Assembly (NCBI RefSeq): GCF_030127105.1 | Contig: NZ_CP126161.1 | Coordinates: forward strand, 2,728,001-2,792,000 | Source of the DNA: Haloarcula pelagica | Lineage (GTDB): Archaea; Halobacteriota; Halobacteria; Halobacteriales; Haloarculaceae | Direction of reading: 5' to 3' | Length of the DNA stretch: 64,000 nucleotides | Shown here: piece by piece, positions 1-9,525 of the stretch | How the letters are laid out: each line of letters begins with the position of its first letter | Position numbering within the stretch: the stretch's first letter is position 1 | Notes under the pieces: model-generated | What the model was told of the DNA's origin: nothing | The model's input: the letters and a program-made list of their open reading frames with translations, nothing else | Database searches by the model: none | Position numbers and translations under genes: made by a program

Positions 1-262
1 ACACCGCTGCGACCCCCGTCGAGTCCGTCGCGTCGAGCGTATCGAGCGTGCGATGGAACCAGAACAGGTCCACCCAGGGCGATGTCCCGTGGAGCTCTCT
101 GAGTTGCTCGGTCGCGACGGGACTGATCCAGTGGAGGTCCGGGAGCATCGCCCACCCACCGCCGACGAGTGTCAGCGTCCGCGGATACCACGAGGCCGGG
201 ACCAACAGCGCGACCACGAGCGTGGTCGCCGCGGCCCCGAACGCGAAGTGGGCGATAGCCAT
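1..262 (-). CDS. Membrane protein, 3' end cut by window edge
   Basis: The visible 87 residues begin at an ATG at 262 and start MAIAHFAFGAAATT. A hydrophobic segment with small residues follows, then histidine/aspartate-bearing loops (PDLHW at about 43-47 and FWFHR at about 67-71). Early His and PD motifs in a membrane protein recall the DUF457/YdjM group of membrane-bound putative metal-dependent hydrolases, but this is a weak match by eye. The gene points away from tRNA-Gly on the same strand and is host, not viral, by base composition and position. Confidence 0.55.
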   Translation of the reverse strand, partial: MAIAHFAFGAAATTLVVALLVPASWYPRTLTLVGGGWAMLPDLHWISPVATEQLRELHGTSPWVDLFWFHRTLDTLDATDSTGVAAV

Positions 263-351
263 GGACATACAGCGTCGTATGCTCGGCGCGGAGATAAGGG
301 TTCAGACGACCGACGCGACTCGCTGTGCTCGTCGGTTGGCGTCGACAGAAA

Positions 352-422
352 TGCGCTGGCTGGGATTTGAACCCAGGTTGTGACCATGGCAAGGTCACGT
401 GATACCACTACACTACCAGCGC
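352..422 (-). tRNA. tRNA-Gly (GCC)
   Basis: Read on the minus strand, 71 nt fold as a complete tRNA. The acceptor strands GCGCTGG and CCAGCGC pair fully, the discriminator is A at 352, the anticodon loop TTGCCAT gives anticodon GCC, and the T arm carries GGGTTCAAATCCC. CCA is not encoded, as is usual in haloarchaea. A T-rich box around 461-470 (minus-strand CTTTTTACTA) is a possible TATA element about 40 bases upstream of the mature end. Confidence 0.96.
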
Positions 423-654
423 GCACTGCGCCTCTCTGCATCCCAATCTGGCGAGGGTGATAGTAAAAAGCCTTCCGTTTCGCGGGGGAAATCGTGGGGA
501 GTGAGGACATTCGTCTCTCCCTGTGCCGTCCGGATCGTGCGGGTCGATCACGCAGATCGGACTTTCGGAAGCGGCAAGCAACGTGACACCAATTCGTGAG
601 CAAACGGCGTCGATGGACCATGTGAACGCGTCTCAACGCGCGCGTGAAGCGGGG

Positions 655-664
655 TCTTTTTAAG
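655..664 (+). promoter_or_regulatory. TATA-like box before the ribosomal operon
   Basis: The sequence TCTTTTTAAG lies about 60 bases upstream of the methyltransferase start and is the only AT-rich patch there, so it is the likely archaeal TATA element for the operon. A start about 27 bases downstream would leave a leader of roughly 35 nt. The stretch from 423 to 720 otherwise holds no convincing gene. Confidence 0.45.
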
Positions 665-720
665 CCCGGGAAGGAGACGTATCGGCACAGTCTAGTGGCG
701 CGACGTGGAAGCGTCACGGC

Positions 721-1566
721 ATGACGACCAGCGTGCTCGTGCCGTCTTCGCTCACACGCGAAGCCGAGGACAAACGCGAGGCGACTCGCAAGCTCGGATA
801 CGTGGCCCGCGCGGCCACGGTCTTCCGGGTCGATCGGCTGACCGTCTTCCCCGACCCCGACGGGGCGGGGAAGTTCGAAGACGGGTTCGTCGAAACCGTG
901 TTGCGGTACGCCGCGACGCCGCCACACCTCCGAAAGGAGATGTGGGGCAAGCGGGGCGAACTGGAGTACGTCGGCGTCCTGCCGCCGCTCCGCGTGCGTT
1001 CACAGACCGGCTCCGGATCCGAGGGTTCGGGGTCGTTAAGACAGGGAATCGTGACCGAGGTCGGAGCTGATGGGCGCGTACGGGTCAATTGCGGACTGCA
1101 ACACCCGATCTCCCTCCCCGTTCCAGACGGACTGGACGTGGGCAAGGGGGAGCGCGTGACCGTCAGGGTCTCTTCGCGACGGCCGGTCCGGGCGAAACTC
1201 GTCGACGCCCCCACCACAGGGTTCGATGTCGTTTCCGCGGACCTCGATACGGCACTCTCGCGTGACGACGCCGGGCTCACCATCGCGTCATCGCGATACG
1301 GTGAGCCGGTCTCGACGGCGCGGCTCGGCCAGGTGGTCGAGCGCCGCGACGCCGCGGGCGGCATGACAGTCGCCTTCGGCGCACCCGAGCGCGGGTTACC
1401 GTCGATACTCGACGTGGACCCGGACGCCGCCGGGAGAGACCAGCGAGACGACGACCCAACAGGGTTCGACCTCTGGCTGAATACGGTTCCGAACCAGGGC
1501 AGCGAGGTCGTGCGAACGGAAGAAGCACTGTTCGCCTCCCTCGCCTGTCTAACCCTCACGGAGTAA
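721..1566 (+). CDS. SPOUT-class RNA methyltransferase (Methyltrn_RNA_3 type)
   Basis: This 281-residue protein is predicted to methylate RNA using S-adenosylmethionine. The C-terminal part shows trefoil-knot features: VAFGAPERGL (about residues 218-227) and NTVPNQGSEVVRTEEAL (about 253-269), which shape the cofactor pocket in SPOUT enzymes. A middle segment (about 95-165) rich in beta strands and glycine fits the OB-fold insertion typical of this archaeal family (COG2106/PF02598). A gene of this family directly before rpl3 is normal in haloarchaea, suggesting an rRNA-related role. The exact modified base is not visible from sequence. Confidence 0.85.
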   Translation: MTTSVLVPSSLTREAEDKREATRKLGYVARAATVFRVDRLTVFPDPDGAGKFEDGFVETVLRYAATPPHLRKEMWGKRGELEYVGVLPPLRVRSQTGSGSEGSGSLRQGIVTEVGADGRVRVNCGLQHPISLPVPDGLDVGKGERVTVRVSSRRPVRAKLVDAPTTGFDVVSADLDTALSRDDAGLTIASSRYGEPVSTARLGQVVERRDAAGGMTVAFGAPERGLPSILDVDPDAAGRDQRDDDPTGFDLWLNTVPNQGSEVVRTEEALFASLACLTLTE

Positions 1567-1570
1567 ACGA

Positions 1571-2587
1571 ATGCCACAACCAAGCAGACCACGCAAGGGC
1601 TCGATGGGCTTTGGCCCGCGCAAGCGCTCGACGAGCGAGACGCCTCGCTTCAACAGCTGGCCCGACGACGACGGCCAGCCGGGCGTCCAGGGGTTCGCCG
1701 GCTACAAGGCGGGCATGACACACGTCGTGCTCGTCAACGACGAACCCAACTCCCCCCGCGAGGGGATGGAGGAGACCGTCCCGGTGACGGTCGTCGAGAC
1801 GCCGCCGATGCGCGCTGTCGCCCTGCGAGCCTACGAAGACACGCCGTACGGGAAGCGTCCGCTGACGGAGGTCTGGACGGATGAGTTCCACGGGGAACTC
1901 GACCGCACACTGGACCTGCCGGAGGACCACGACCCGGACGCTGCAGAGGAACAGGTACGAGACGCACTCGAGGCCGGTGACCTGGGCGATATCCGACTGA
2001 TCACCCACACCGTCCCCGACGATGTCCCGAACGTCCCGAAGAAAAAGCCCGACGTGATGGAGACTCGCGTCGGCGGCGGCTCCATCTCGGACCGCCTGGA
2101 TCACGCGCTCGACCTCGTCGGAGACGGCGGCGAGCACTCGATGAACGACGTGTTCCGCGCCGGCGAGTACGCCGACGTCGGGGCCGTCACCACCGGGAAA
2201 GGGACCCAGGGTCCCGTCAAGCGCTGGGGCGTCCAGAAGCGGAAGGGCAAACACGCCCGGCAGGGCTGGCGCCGACGGATCGGTAACCTCGGTCCGTGGA
2301 ACCCGTCCCGCGTGCGCTCGACGGTCCCCCAGCAGGGCCAGACCGGCTACCACCAGCGCACCGAACTGAACAAGCGTGTCATCGACATCGGCGAAGGGGA
2401 CGACCCCAGCGTCGACGGCGGGTTCGTCAACTACGGCGAGGTCGACGGTCACTACACGCTCGTGAAGGGCTCGGTGCCCGGTCCGGACAAGCGACTGGTT
2501 CGCTTCCGGCCCGCAGTGCGACCGAACGACCAGCCGCGCCTCGACCCCGAGGTGCGCTACGTCTCCACGGAATCGAACCAGGGATAA
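1571..2587 (+). CDS. rpl3: Ribosomal protein L3 (uL3)
   Basis: At 338 residues this has the full length of haloarchaeal L3, a large-subunit protein that reaches toward the peptidyl transferase centre. It opens MPQPSRPRKGS and carries the conserved basic GTQGPVKRWGVQKRKGKHAR region (about residues 211-230) and the following GNLGPWNP loop. It starts four bases after the methyltransferase stop, so the two are probably co-transcribed. Its close resemblance to remembered Haloarcula L3 is the main evidence for the host family. Confidence 0.98.
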   Translation: MPQPSRPRKGSMGFGPRKRSTSETPRFNSWPDDDGQPGVQGFAGYKAGMTHVVLVNDEPNSPREGMEETVPVTVVETPPMRAVALRAYEDTPYGKRPLTEVWTDEFHGELDRTLDLPEDHDPDAAEEQVRDALEAGDLGDIRLITHTVPDDVPNVPKKKPDVMETRVGGGSISDRLDHALDLVGDGGEHSMNDVFRAGEYADVGAVTTGKGTQGPVKRWGVQKRKGKHARQGWRRRIGNLGPWNPSRVRSTVPQQGQTGYHQRTELNKRVIDIGEGDDPSVDGGFVNYGEVDGHYTLVKGSVPGPDKRLVRFRPAVRPNDQPRLDPEVRYVSTESNQG

Positions 2588-2590
2588 TCT

Positions 2591-3331
2591 ATGCAGGTAA
2601 CAGTACACGACCTGGACGGCGACGCCGACGGTGAGGTCGATCTGCCGGCTGTCTTCGAGACGCCGGTCCGGACAGACCTCATCCAGAAGGCAGTACGCGC
2701 CGCACAGGCCAACCGGAAACAGGACTACGGCGCCGACGAGTACGCTGGCCTCCGCACGCCGGCCGAGTCGTTCGGTAGCGGCCGCGGCCAGGCACACGTC
2801 CCCAAACAGGACGGCCGTGCCCGCCGCGTCCCGCAGGCGGTCAAGGGCCGTTCGGCCCACCCGCCCAAGTCCGAGAAGGACCGCTCGATCGACATCAACG
2901 ACAAGGAGCGCCAGCTCGCCGTTCGCTCGGCGCTGGCAGCGACCACCGACGCCGAACTCGTCGCCGAGCGCGGCCACGAGTTCGACCGCGACGAGGTGCC
3001 CGTCGTCGTCTCCGACGACTTCGAGGACCTCGTCAAGACCCAGGAGGTCGTCTCCCTGCTCGAAGCGCTCGACATCCACGCGGACATCGAGCGCGCGGAC
3101 GAGACCAAGATCAAGGCCGGACAGGGGAAGATGCGCGGCCGGAAGTACCGCCGCCCCTCTTCGATCCTGTTCGTGACCAGCGAGGAACCGTCGACGGCCG
3201 CCCGCAACCTCGCGGGTGTCGACGTGGCGACGGCCGCCGAGGTCAACACGGAAGACCTCGCGCCCGGCGCAGCGCCCGGTCGGCTGACGGTCTTTACCGA
3301 GTCCGCACTCGCGGAGGTGGCCGACAGATGA
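2591..3331 (+). CDS. rpl4: Ribosomal protein L4 (uL4)
   Basis: This 246-residue large-subunit protein has the archaeal L4 pattern MQVTVHDLDG at the N-terminus. An extended basic loop (about residues 63-95, including KQDGRARRVPQ) lines the exit tunnel in known ribosomes. The C-terminal half has the globular Rossmann-like fold, with EEPSTAARNLAGV near the end. It begins three bases after rpl3 and overlaps rpl23 by four bases. Confidence 0.98.
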   Translation: MQVTVHDLDGDADGEVDLPAVFETPVRTDLIQKAVRAAQANRKQDYGADEYAGLRTPAESFGSGRGQAHVPKQDGRARRVPQAVKGRSAHPPKSEKDRSIDINDKERQLAVRSALAATTDAELVAERGHEFDRDEVPVVVSDDFEDLVKTQEVVSLLEALDIHADIERADETKIKAGQGKMRGRKYRRPSSILFVTSEEPSTAARNLAGVDVATAAEVNTEDLAPGAAPGRLTVFTESALAEVADR

Positions 3332-3585
3332 GCTGGGACGTTATCAAGTTCCCCCACGTCACCGAGAAGGCCATGAACGACATGGACTTCCAGAACAAGC
3401 TCCAGTTCGTCGTCGACTCCTCGGCTACCAAGACGGATGTCATCGACGCCGTCGAGGACCAGTACGAGGTCGAAGTCGTCGACGTGAACACACAGAACAC
3501 GATGGACGGCGAGAAGAAGGCCGTCGTTCGCCTCTCCGAGGACGACGACGCCCAGGAAGTCGCCTCCAGAATCGGGGTGTTCTAA
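3328..3585 (+). CDS. rpl23: Ribosomal protein L23 (uL23)
   Basis: At 85 residues this matches the short archaeal L23, which sits at the tunnel exit and helps dock the signal recognition particle and SecYE. The opening WDVIKFPHVTEKAMNDM is the family signature. Its start lies inside the end of rpl4 (ATGA overlap), implying coupled translation. Confidence 0.98.
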   Translation: MSWDVIKFPHVTEKAMNDMDFQNKLQFVVDSSATKTDVIDAVEDQYEVEVVDVNTQNTMDGEKKAVVRLSEDDDAQEVASRIGVF

Positions 3586-3587
3586 CC

Positions 3588-4310
3588 ATGGGACGACGAA
3601 TCCAGGGACAACGACGCGGCCGCGGGACCTCGACGTTCCGAGCGCCCTCGCACCGCTACAAGGCCGATCTCCAGCACCGTAAAGTCGAAGACGGCGACGT
3701 TATCGCCGGCACGGTCGTGGACATCGAACACGACCCCGCACGCTCGGCGCCCGTCGCGGCCGTCGAGTTCGAGGACGGCGACCGCCGCCTCGTCCTCGCG
3801 CCGGAAGGCGTCGGCGTGGGCGACGAACTGCAGGTCGGCGTCAGCGCCGAGATCGCCCCCGGGAACACGCTCCCGCTCGCGGAGATCCCCGAGGGCGTTC
3901 CGGTCTGTAACGTCGAGTCCAGCCCCGGCGACGGCGGGCGCTTCGCCCGCGCGTCGGGTGTCAACGCGACGCTTCTGACCCACGACCGCTCGGTCGCGGT
4001 CGTCAAACTCCCCTCCGGGGAGATGAAACGGCTCGATCCGCAGTGCCGTGCCACCGTCGGCGTCGTCGCCGGCGGCGGCCGGACTGACAAGCCGATGGTC
4101 AAGGCCGGCAACAAGTATCACAAGATGAAAGCCCGCGGGACCAAGTGGCCGAACGTCCGCGGTGTGGCGATGAACGCCGTCGACCACCCCTTCGGTGGCG
4201 GTGGCCGCCAACACCCCGGCAAGCCCAAGTCCGTCTCGCGCGACACGCCGCCGGGCCGTAAAGTCGGGGACATCGCCTCGAAGCGGACCGGCCGAGGTGG
4301 AAACGAATGA
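3588..4310 (+). CDS. rpl2: Ribosomal protein L2 (uL2)
   Basis: This 240-residue protein contacts 23S rRNA at the peptidyl transferase region. Its N-terminus [13 protein letters not shown] is very basic. The catalytic-centre loop with [16 protein letters not shown] (about residues 189-204) includes the conserved histidine needed by the family. It overlaps rps19 by four bases. Confidence 0.98.
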   Translation: MGRRIQGQRRGRGTSTFRAPSHRYKADLQHRKVEDGDVIAGTVVDIEHDPARSAPVAAVEFEDGDRRLVLAPEGVGVGDELQVGVSAEIAPGNTLPLAEIPEGVPVCNVESSPGDGGRFARASGVNATLLTHDRSVAVVKLPSGEMKRLDPQCRATVGVVAGGGRTDKPMVKAGNKYHKMKARGTKWPNVRGVAMNAVDHPFGGGGRQHPGKPKSVSRDTPPGRKVGDIASKRTGRGGNE

Positions 4311-4729
4311 GTTCGGAGTATCAAATCGGCCACGAGGGTGAGTTCACCTATCGCGGCCACACGCTCGACGAGCTACAGGAGATGGAGCTCGAAGAAGTCG
4401 CGGAACTGCTGCCCGCACGCCAGCGGCGAACTATCGAACGCGGCCTGACCGAGGAAAAGCAGAAGCTCCTCGAGAAGGCGCGCGAGGCCGAAGAGGAGGC
4501 AACGGCGAACAACCCGATCCGCACGCACCTGCGGGACATGCCGATCGTCCCCGTGATGGTCGGGCTGACCTTCGCCGTCCACAACGGCCAGAGCTTCGAG
4601 CGAGTCACCGTCGAGCCGGAGATGCTCGGCCACTACCTCGGTGAGTTCCAGCTCACCCGCACCGATGTCGAACACGGGCAGGCCGGGATCGGGGCGACAC
4701 GCTCCTCGAAGTTCGTACCGCTCAAGTAA
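4307..4729 (+). CDS. rps19: Ribosomal protein S19 (uS19)
   Basis: This 140-residue small-subunit head protein carries the conserved region [19 protein letters not shown] (about residues 78-96) and ends with the basic [11 protein letters not shown] tail typical of archaeal S19. The N-terminal charged helix ([16 protein letters not shown]) is the usual archaeal/eukaryotic addition. It is preceded by a four-base overlap with rpl2 and followed by rpl22 two bases later. Confidence 0.97.
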   Translation: MSSEYQIGHEGEFTYRGHTLDELQEMELEEVAELLPARQRRTIERGLTEEKQKLLEKAREAEEEATANNPIRTHLRDMPIVPVMVGLTFAVHNGQSFERVTVEPEMLGHYLGEFQLTRTDVEHGQAGIGATRSSKFVPLK

Positions 4730-4731
4730 TC

Positions 4732-5193
4732 ATGGGAATCAGCTACTCAGTCGACGCCGACCCGGACACCACCGCGAAAGCAATGCTCCGGGAGCGGCAG
4801 ATGAGCCACAAGCACAGCAAGGCCATCGCCCGGGAGATCAAGGGCAAGACGGCCGGCGAGGCTGTCGAGTACCTCGAAGCAGTCATCGAGGGCGACCAGC
4901 CCGTCCCGTTCAAACAGCACAACTCGGGCGTCGGCCACAAGTCGAAGGTCGACGGCTGGGACGCCGGTCGCTTCCCGCAGAAGGCAAGCGACGCGTTCCT
5001 CGACCTGCTCGAAAACGCCGTCGGCAACGCCGACCACCAGGGCTTCGACGGCGAGTCGATGCGGATCATGCACGTTGCCGCCCACAAGGTCGGCGAACAG
5101 CAGGGCCGCAAACCCCGCGCGATGGGGCGTGCGAGCGCCTGGAACACGCCACAGGTCGATGTCGAACTCGTCTTAGAGGAGGTCGAAGAATAA
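4732..5193 (+). CDS. rpl22: Ribosomal protein L22 (uL22)
   Basis: At 153 residues this is the archaeal long form of L22, whose beta hairpin forms part of the exit tunnel wall. It opens MGISYSVDADPDTTAKAMLR and contains the hairpin region around GRASAWNTPQ (about residues 130-139). Its TAA stop shares one base with the ATG of rps3. Confidence 0.98.
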   Translation: MGISYSVDADPDTTAKAMLRERQMSHKHSKAIAREIKGKTAGEAVEYLEAVIEGDQPVPFKQHNSGVGHKSKVDGWDAGRFPQKASDAFLDLLENAVGNADHQGFDGESMRIMHVAAHKVGEQQGRKPRAMGRASAWNTPQVDVELVLEEVEE

Positions 5194-6104
5194 TGGCCGA
5201 CGAACAGCAGTTCATCGAGGACGGCCTCCAGCGGACCCAGATCGACGAGTTCTTCTCGGAGGAGCTGGGCCGTGCCGGCTACGGCGGCATGGATGTCGCC
5301 AAGACGCCGATGGGGACCCAGATCGTCCTCAAAGCCGAGAAGCCGGGTATGGTCATCGGCAAGGGCGGGAAGAACATCCGGAAGATCACGACCGAACTCG
5401 AAGATCGGTTCAACCTCGACGACCCGCAGATCGACGTGCAGGAAGTCGAGGAGCCGGACCTCAACGCCCGCATCGTCGCGGACCGACTCGCCAACGCGCT
5501 CGAACGCGGCTGGTACTTCCGGAAGGCCGGTCACACCACGATCGACCGGATCATGGAAGCGGGCGCGCTGGGTGCCGAGATCGTCCTCTCGGGGAAGGTC
5601 ACGGGCGCCCGCTCGCGCGTGGAGAAGTTCAACCGCGGCTACGTCAAGCACAACGGCGAACCCGCAGAGGAGATCGTCGACTCCGGCGTCGGCGTCGCGG
5701 TGATGAAGCTGGGCACCATCGGTGTCCGGGTCAAGATCATCCCGCCGAACGCCCAGCTCCCCGACGACTTCGAGATCTACGAGGATGTCGAGGTCGAGGA
5801 CTACGTCGCCGAGACCGAGGGCGAGTCCGTCGAGGAACTCCTCGAAGGCGAGCCCGAGGACGCCGACGAGGCCGAGACCACCGAGGTCGGCCACGACGAA
5901 CCCGACGAGGCCGGTGACGACGCTGAGGAAGTCGTCGAGGAGGAGATTGTCGAAGAAGATGTCGATGTCCCCACCGACGACGATGTCGAGGACATCGATG
6001 TCGACGAACTCGACGCCGCCGTCGACGAGGAACTCGACGAGGAGACCGAGGCGGAAGCCGAGGAACTGATGGACGAGATGGACGAGGAGGCTGACGACGA
6101 ATGA
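5193..6104 (+). CDS. rps3: Ribosomal protein S3 (uS3), long acidic tail
   Basis: The 303-residue small-subunit protein starts MADEQQFIEDGL; this ATG shares a base with the rpl22 stop, which decides the start over a longer open frame. A KH domain carries the GMVIGKGGKNIRK motif (about residues 50-62). After about residue 200 the protein becomes a tail of nearly pure Asp/Glu of about 100 residues, an extreme form of halophilic acidic adaptation known in haloarchaeal S3. Confidence 0.98.
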   Translation: MADEQQFIEDGLQRTQIDEFFSEELGRAGYGGMDVAKTPMGTQIVLKAEKPGMVIGKGGKNIRKITTELEDRFNLDDPQIDVQEVEEPDLNARIVADRLANALERGWYFRKAGHTTIDRIMEAGALGAEIVLSGKVTGARSRVEKFNRGYVKHNGEPAEEIVDSGVGVAVMKLGTIGVRVKIIPPNAQLPDDFEIYEDVEVEDYVAETEGESVEELLEGEPEDADEAETTEVGHDEPDEAGDDAEEVVEEEIVEEDVDVPTDDDVEDIDVDELDAAVDEELDEETEAEAEELMDEMDEEADDE

Positions 6105-6316
6105 CCGTCCTGCACGTCACCGAGATCCGCGACATGACTCCCGCCGAGCGGGAGTCAGAGCTCGATGACCTCAAGACGGAACTGCTGAACTCCCGGGCCG
6201 TCCAGGCCGCGGGTGGCGCGCCGGACAACCCGGGGCGCATCAAGGAACTGAAGAAGGCCATCGCGCGCATCAAGACGGTGCAGCGCGAAGAAGGCGACCT
6301 TCAGGAGAGCGAATAA
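6101..6316 (+). CDS. rpl29: Ribosomal protein L29 (uL29)
   Basis: This 71-residue two-helix protein sits near the tunnel exit beside L23. It has the family features EIRDMTPAERESELDDLK and the Ala/Gly-rich turn with NPGRIKELKKAIARIKT. It overlaps rps3 by four bases, and its last base is the first base of rnp1. Confidence 0.97.
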   Translation: MTVLHVTEIRDMTPAERESELDDLKTELLNSRAVQAAGGAPDNPGRIKELKKAIARIKTVQREEGDLQESE

Positions 6317-6615
6317 TGCCACTGACACCCGAGACGCTCCCACGACACGAACTCGTCGGCCTCGAAGTCGAGGTCGTCGCGGCGTCCAATCCGGACGCCG
6401 TCGGTATCAGCGGCAGCGTCGTCATGGAGACGACGAAGCTGTTGACTATCGAGGACGCGGGCGCAGACCGGGTGTGGCACGTGCCGAAGGACGCGGCGAC
6501 GTTCCGGTTCACGCTCGACGACGACTCGCGAACGCGAGTCCGGGTCGAGGGCGACCGACTGATCGCCCGTCCCGCTCGCCGCACAGAGACTACAGGAGAT
6601 TCACAATGGCGCTAG
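6316..6615 (+). CDS. rnp1: RNase P protein component 1 (Rpp29/Pop4 type)
   Basis: The 99-residue Sm-like barrel protein binds RNase P RNA and helps tRNA 5' maturation. The pattern TLPRHELVGLEVEVV with GISGSVVMETTKLLTIED is characteristic. Archaea keep this gene between L29 and S17, as here. Its end overlaps the start of rps17 by ten bases. Confidence 0.95.
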   Translation: MPLTPETLPRHELVGLEVEVVAASNPDAVGISGSVVMETTKLLTIEDAGADRVWHVPKDAATFRFTLDDDSRTRVRVEGDRLIARPARRTETTGDSQWR

Positions 6616-6944
6616 GACTGAACGTACAGGAACCGGAGGAGACCTGTACCGACCAGAACTGTCCGTTCCACGGAGAGCTCTCCGTCCGCGGACAGACACT
6701 GAACGGTACAGTAGCCTCCACTGACATGGAGAAGACCGTCGTCGTCGAACGTGAGTACGACGTGAAGGTGCCCAAGTACGACCGCTTCATGAAGCGGCGT
6801 AGCCGGATTCCGGCACACGCACCCGAGTGTCTCGACCTCGCGGAGGGCGAGACGGTCACGATCGCAGAGTGTCGACCACTCTCGAAGACAAAGAGCCACG
6901 TCGTCGTCGGCGTGGTCGCAGACGAACAGGACGGTGACGACTGA
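6606..6944 (+). CDS. rps17: Ribosomal protein S17 (uS17)
   Basis: This 112-residue OB-fold small-subunit protein begins [14 protein letters not shown] at an ATG inside the end of rnp1. It contains [19 protein letters not shown], an archaeal N-terminal cysteine-bearing region, and then the core [17 protein letters not shown] (about residues 66-82). An in-frame extension further upstream exists but has no support, because S17 of this group starts here. Confidence 0.97.
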   Translation: MALGLNVQEPEETCTDQNCPFHGELSVRGQTLNGTVASTDMEKTVVVEREYDVKVPKYDRFMKRRSRIPAHAPECLDLAEGETVTIAECRPLSKTKSHVVVGVVADEQDGDD

Positions 6945-7342
6945 TGGAAGCACTGAACGCTGACGTGACACAGGGCCTCGAAAAGGGGTCGCTCATCACG
7001 TGTGCCGACAACACGGGCGCACGCGAGCTCAAGGTCATCTCGGTCCACGGCTACTCCGGGACCAAGAACCGCCACCCCAAGGCCGGCCTGGGCGACAAGA
7101 TCACGGTCTCGGTCACCAAGGGGACGCCGGAGATGCGTCGCCAGGTGCTCGAAGCCGTGGTCATCCGCCAGCGCAAGCCGATCCGCCGACCGGACGGCAC
7201 GCGCGTGAAGTTCCAGGACAACGCGGCCGTCATCGTCGACGAGAACGAGGACCCCCGCGGGACCGAGCTCAAGGGCCCGATCGCGCGTGAGGTCGCCGAA
7301 CGATTCGGCAGTGTCGCCTCAGCGGCGACGATGATCGTATAG
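6944..7342 (+). CDS. rpl14: Ribosomal protein L14 (uL14)
   Basis: At 132 residues this is a standard archaeal L14, located at the subunit interface. It carries the conserved [18 protein letters not shown] region (about residues 22-39) and the motif [15 protein letters not shown]. Its ATG shares one base with the rps17 stop. Confidence 0.98.
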   Translation: MEALNADVTQGLEKGSLITCADNTGARELKVISVHGYSGTKNRHPKAGLGDKITVSVTKGTPEMRRQVLEAVVIRQRKPIRRPDGTRVKFQDNAAVIVDENEDPRGTELKGPIAREVAERFGSVASAATMIV

Positions 7343-7346
7343 AACC

Positions 7347-7709
7347 ATGAGCGAGAAACCAGACAAACAGCGAACGAGTCAACGACGCGCGCCGCTGCAC
7401 GAGCGGCACAAACAGGTGCGGGCCACGCTGTCGGCCGACCTCCGCGAGGAGTACGGCCAGCGCAACGTCCGCGTCAACGCCGGTGACACGGTGGAAGTGC
7501 TGCGCGGCGACGACGCCGGCGAGGAGGGCGAAGTGCTGGACGTGGACCTGGCCGACGCGGTCATCCACGTCGAGGATGTCACCCTCGAAAAGACCGACGG
7601 CGAGGAAGTGCCGCGCCCGCTCGACACCTCGAACGTCCGGGTCACCGATCTGGACCTCGAAGACGACAGGCGGCAGGCGCGTCTCGAATCGGAGGACGAT
7701 ACAGCATGA
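7347..7709 (+). CDS. rpl24: Ribosomal protein L24 (uL24)
   Basis: The 120-residue protein has the archaeal start motif [18 protein letters not shown] and a KOW domain ([20 protein letters not shown], about residues 45-64). It is an early assembly protein of the large subunit. It overlaps rps4e by four bases. Confidence 0.97.
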   Translation: MSEKPDKQRTSQRRAPLHERHKQVRATLSADLREEYGQRNVRVNAGDTVEVLRGDDAGEEGEVLDVDLADAVIHVEDVTLEKTDGEEVPRPLDTSNVRVTDLDLEDDRRQARLESEDDTA

Positions 7710-8422
7710 GTAACCACCAGAAGCGCCTCTCGGTGCCAAACAGTTGGCCCGTAGAGCGCAAGACAGCGACGTTTACCGTCAAGGCCGGTGCCGGCCCGCA
7801 CGGTGAGTCGGGGGTCCCCCTGCTCATCGTCCTGCGGGACGTGCTGGGCTACGCCGACAACCGCAAGGAAGCGCGCTACGCGCTCAACGAGGACAACGTC
7901 CTCATCAACGGCACGCCCGTCTCCGACGAGGAACGGCCCGTCGGGATGTTCGACATCCTGGCCTTCACCGAGCGAGACGAGTACTACCGCGTGTTCCCCG
8001 GCGAGGGCGGTCGGCTGGCGCTGACCGCGATCGACGGCGACGCGGCCGACTCCAAACTGGGCAAGATCGTCACCAAGAGCAACGTCTCCGGTGGCGCTGT
8101 CCAGCTTGGGCTCCACGACGGGCAGACGCTGCTCGTCGAGGACGGCGACGCCTACAACGGCGGCGACTCGATCGTCGTCGACAACGAGAGCAACGAGATC
8201 GTCGCCCACTTCGAGTACGAGGAGGGCGCGCTCGTCACCGCCGTCGACGGCGCCCACGCGGGCGAGATCGGGACGGTCGAGGAGATCCAGGTCACCCCTG
8301 GCTCCTCTCAGAACAACGTCCTCGTCGAGCAGGACGACGCTGGCTTCGAGACGGTCGAAGAGTACGTCGTCGTCATCGACGAGAACTTCACGAGCGACGA
8401 CGACGGAGGTGACGACGAATGA
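7706..8422 (+). CDS. rps4e: Ribosomal protein S4e
   Basis: At 238 residues this archaeal/eukaryote-specific small-subunit protein combines an S4-like RNA-binding stretch ([20 protein letters not shown], about residues 49-68) with a C-terminal KOW-like segment. Bacteria lack this gene, so it supports archaeal origin. Its end encodes GGA GGT GAC just before the rpl5 ATG, a perfect ribosome binding site embedded in coding sequence. Confidence 0.97.
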   Translation: MSNHQKRLSVPNSWPVERKTATFTVKAGAGPHGESGVPLLIVLRDVLGYADNRKEARYALNEDNVLINGTPVSDEERPVGMFDILAFTERDEYYRVFPGEGGRLALTAIDGDAADSKLGKIVTKSNVSGGAVQLGLHDGQTLLVEDGDAYNGGDSIVVDNESNEIVAHFEYEEGALVTAVDGAHAGEIGTVEEIQVTPGSSQNNVLVEQDDAGFETVEEYVVVIDENFTSDDDGGDDE

Positions 8423-8949
8423 GCTCCGAGAGCGAATCCTCGGGCTTCCACGAGATGCGCGAACCGCGCGTCGAGAAGGTCGTCGTCCACATGGGGATCG
8501 GCCACGGTGGCCGAGACCTGGCGAACGCCGAGGAGATCATCACGGAGATCACCGGCCAGACGCCCGTCCGAACGAAGGCAAAGCGGACCGTCGGCGAGTT
8601 CGACATCCGCGAGGGCGACCCCATCGGCGCGAAGGTCACGCTTCGCGACGACGACGCCCACGAGTTCCTGCAGACGGCGCTGCCGCTCGCGGAGCTCTCG
8701 GAAGCCCAGTTCGACGACACCGGGAACTTCAGCTTCGGTGTCGAGGAACACACGGAGTTCCCGAGCCAGGAGTACGACCCGAGTATCGGGATCTACGGGC
8801 TGGACGTGACGGTCAACCTCGTCCGCCCCGGCTACCGCGTCGCCAAGCGCGACAAGGCGTCGCGTTCGATCCCGTCGAACCATCGGCTCAACCCCGCGGA
8901 CGCGACCGCGTTCGTCGAGTCGACCTTCGACGCTGAGGTGAGCGAATGA
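8419..8949 (+). CDS. rpl5: Ribosomal protein L5 (uL5)
   Basis: The 176-residue central protuberance protein binds 5S rRNA. It shows [20 protein letters not shown] (about residues 14-33) and [21 protein letters not shown] (about 115-135), both typical of archaeal L5. It overlaps rps4e and rps14 by four bases each. Confidence 0.98.
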   Translation: MSSESESSGFHEMREPRVEKVVVHMGIGHGGRDLANAEEIITEITGQTPVRTKAKRTVGEFDIREGDPIGAKVTLRDDDAHEFLQTALPLAELSEAQFDDTGNFSFGVEEHTEFPSQEYDPSIGIYGLDVTVNLVRPGYRVAKRDKASRSIPSNHRLNPADATAFVESTFDAEVSE

Positions 8950-9128
8950 GCGAAAGTGAAACCACGGACGAGCCCGACGCCGAGGCCGACACGGAACGGA
9001 CCGGCCAGCTCGAATCCTGCCAGCGCTGCGGGCGCGAGCAGGGGCTGGTCGGCAAGTACGACATCTGGCTGTGTCGCCAGTGCTTCCGCGAGATCTCGCG
9101 GGGAATGGGCTTCAAGAAGTTCAACTAA
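8946..9128 (+). CDS. rps14: Ribosomal protein S14, zinc-binding form (uS14)
   Basis: This 60-residue small-subunit head protein has two CxxC pairs (CQRCG at about 20-24 and CRQCF at about 39-43) that bind one zinc ion, followed by the invariant [11 protein letters not shown] end. An acidic N-terminal extension is present. It sits in its normal place between L5 and S8. Confidence 0.97.
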   Translation: MSESETTDEPDAEADTERTGQLESCQRCGREQGLVGKYDIWLCRQCFREISRGMGFKKFN

Positions 9129-9130
9129 CC

Positions 9131-9523
9131 ATGACAGGTAACGACCCATTCGCCAGTGCGCTGTCGGCCATCGATAACGCCGAGAGCGTCGGCCATCTGG
9201 AACAGACAGTATCGCCCGCCTCGAACGAAATCGGCTCCGTCCTCGAGGTCTTCTACGACCGCGGGTACATCGACGGGTTCAGCTTCGTCGACGACGGCAA
9301 AGCCGGTGAGTTCGAGGTCGAACTGAAAGGCGCCATCAACGAATGTGGCCCGGTCAAGCCCCGCTACTCGGCTGGGGCCGACGAGTTCGAGAAGTGGGAG
9401 AAGCGGTTCCTCCCGGCCCGTGACTACGGGACACTCGTCGTCACGACGAGCCACGGCGTCATGAGCCACTACGAGGCCCGCGAAGCGGGCATCGGTGGCC
9501 AAGTAATCGCGTACGTCTACTAA
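9131..9523 (+). CDS. rps8: Ribosomal protein S8 (uS8)
   Basis: The 130-residue protein starts [18 protein letters not shown], two bases after the rps14 stop; an open frame runs further upstream into rps14 but is not credible as S8. Its C-terminus has the conserved [20 protein letters not shown] region. S8 binds the central domain of 16S rRNA. Confidence 0.97.
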   Translation: MTGNDPFASALSAIDNAESVGHLEQTVSPASNEIGSVLEVFYDRGYIDGFSFVDDGKAGEFEVELKGAINECGPVKPRYSAGADEFEKWEKRFLPARDYGTLVVTTSHGVMSHYEAREAGIGGQVIAYVY

Positions 9524-9525
9524 CA

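Noticed and set aside
352-422. tRNA-Gly as the provirus attachment site
   Set aside because: No second copy of its 3' end occurs at the right border; the secY repeat and the integrase position explain both ends.
1556-3079. Long leftward frame opposite L3 and L4 (507 codons)
   Set aside because: It is the antisense shadow of two certain ribosomal genes in GC-rich DNA; composition is typical of reverse-frame noise.
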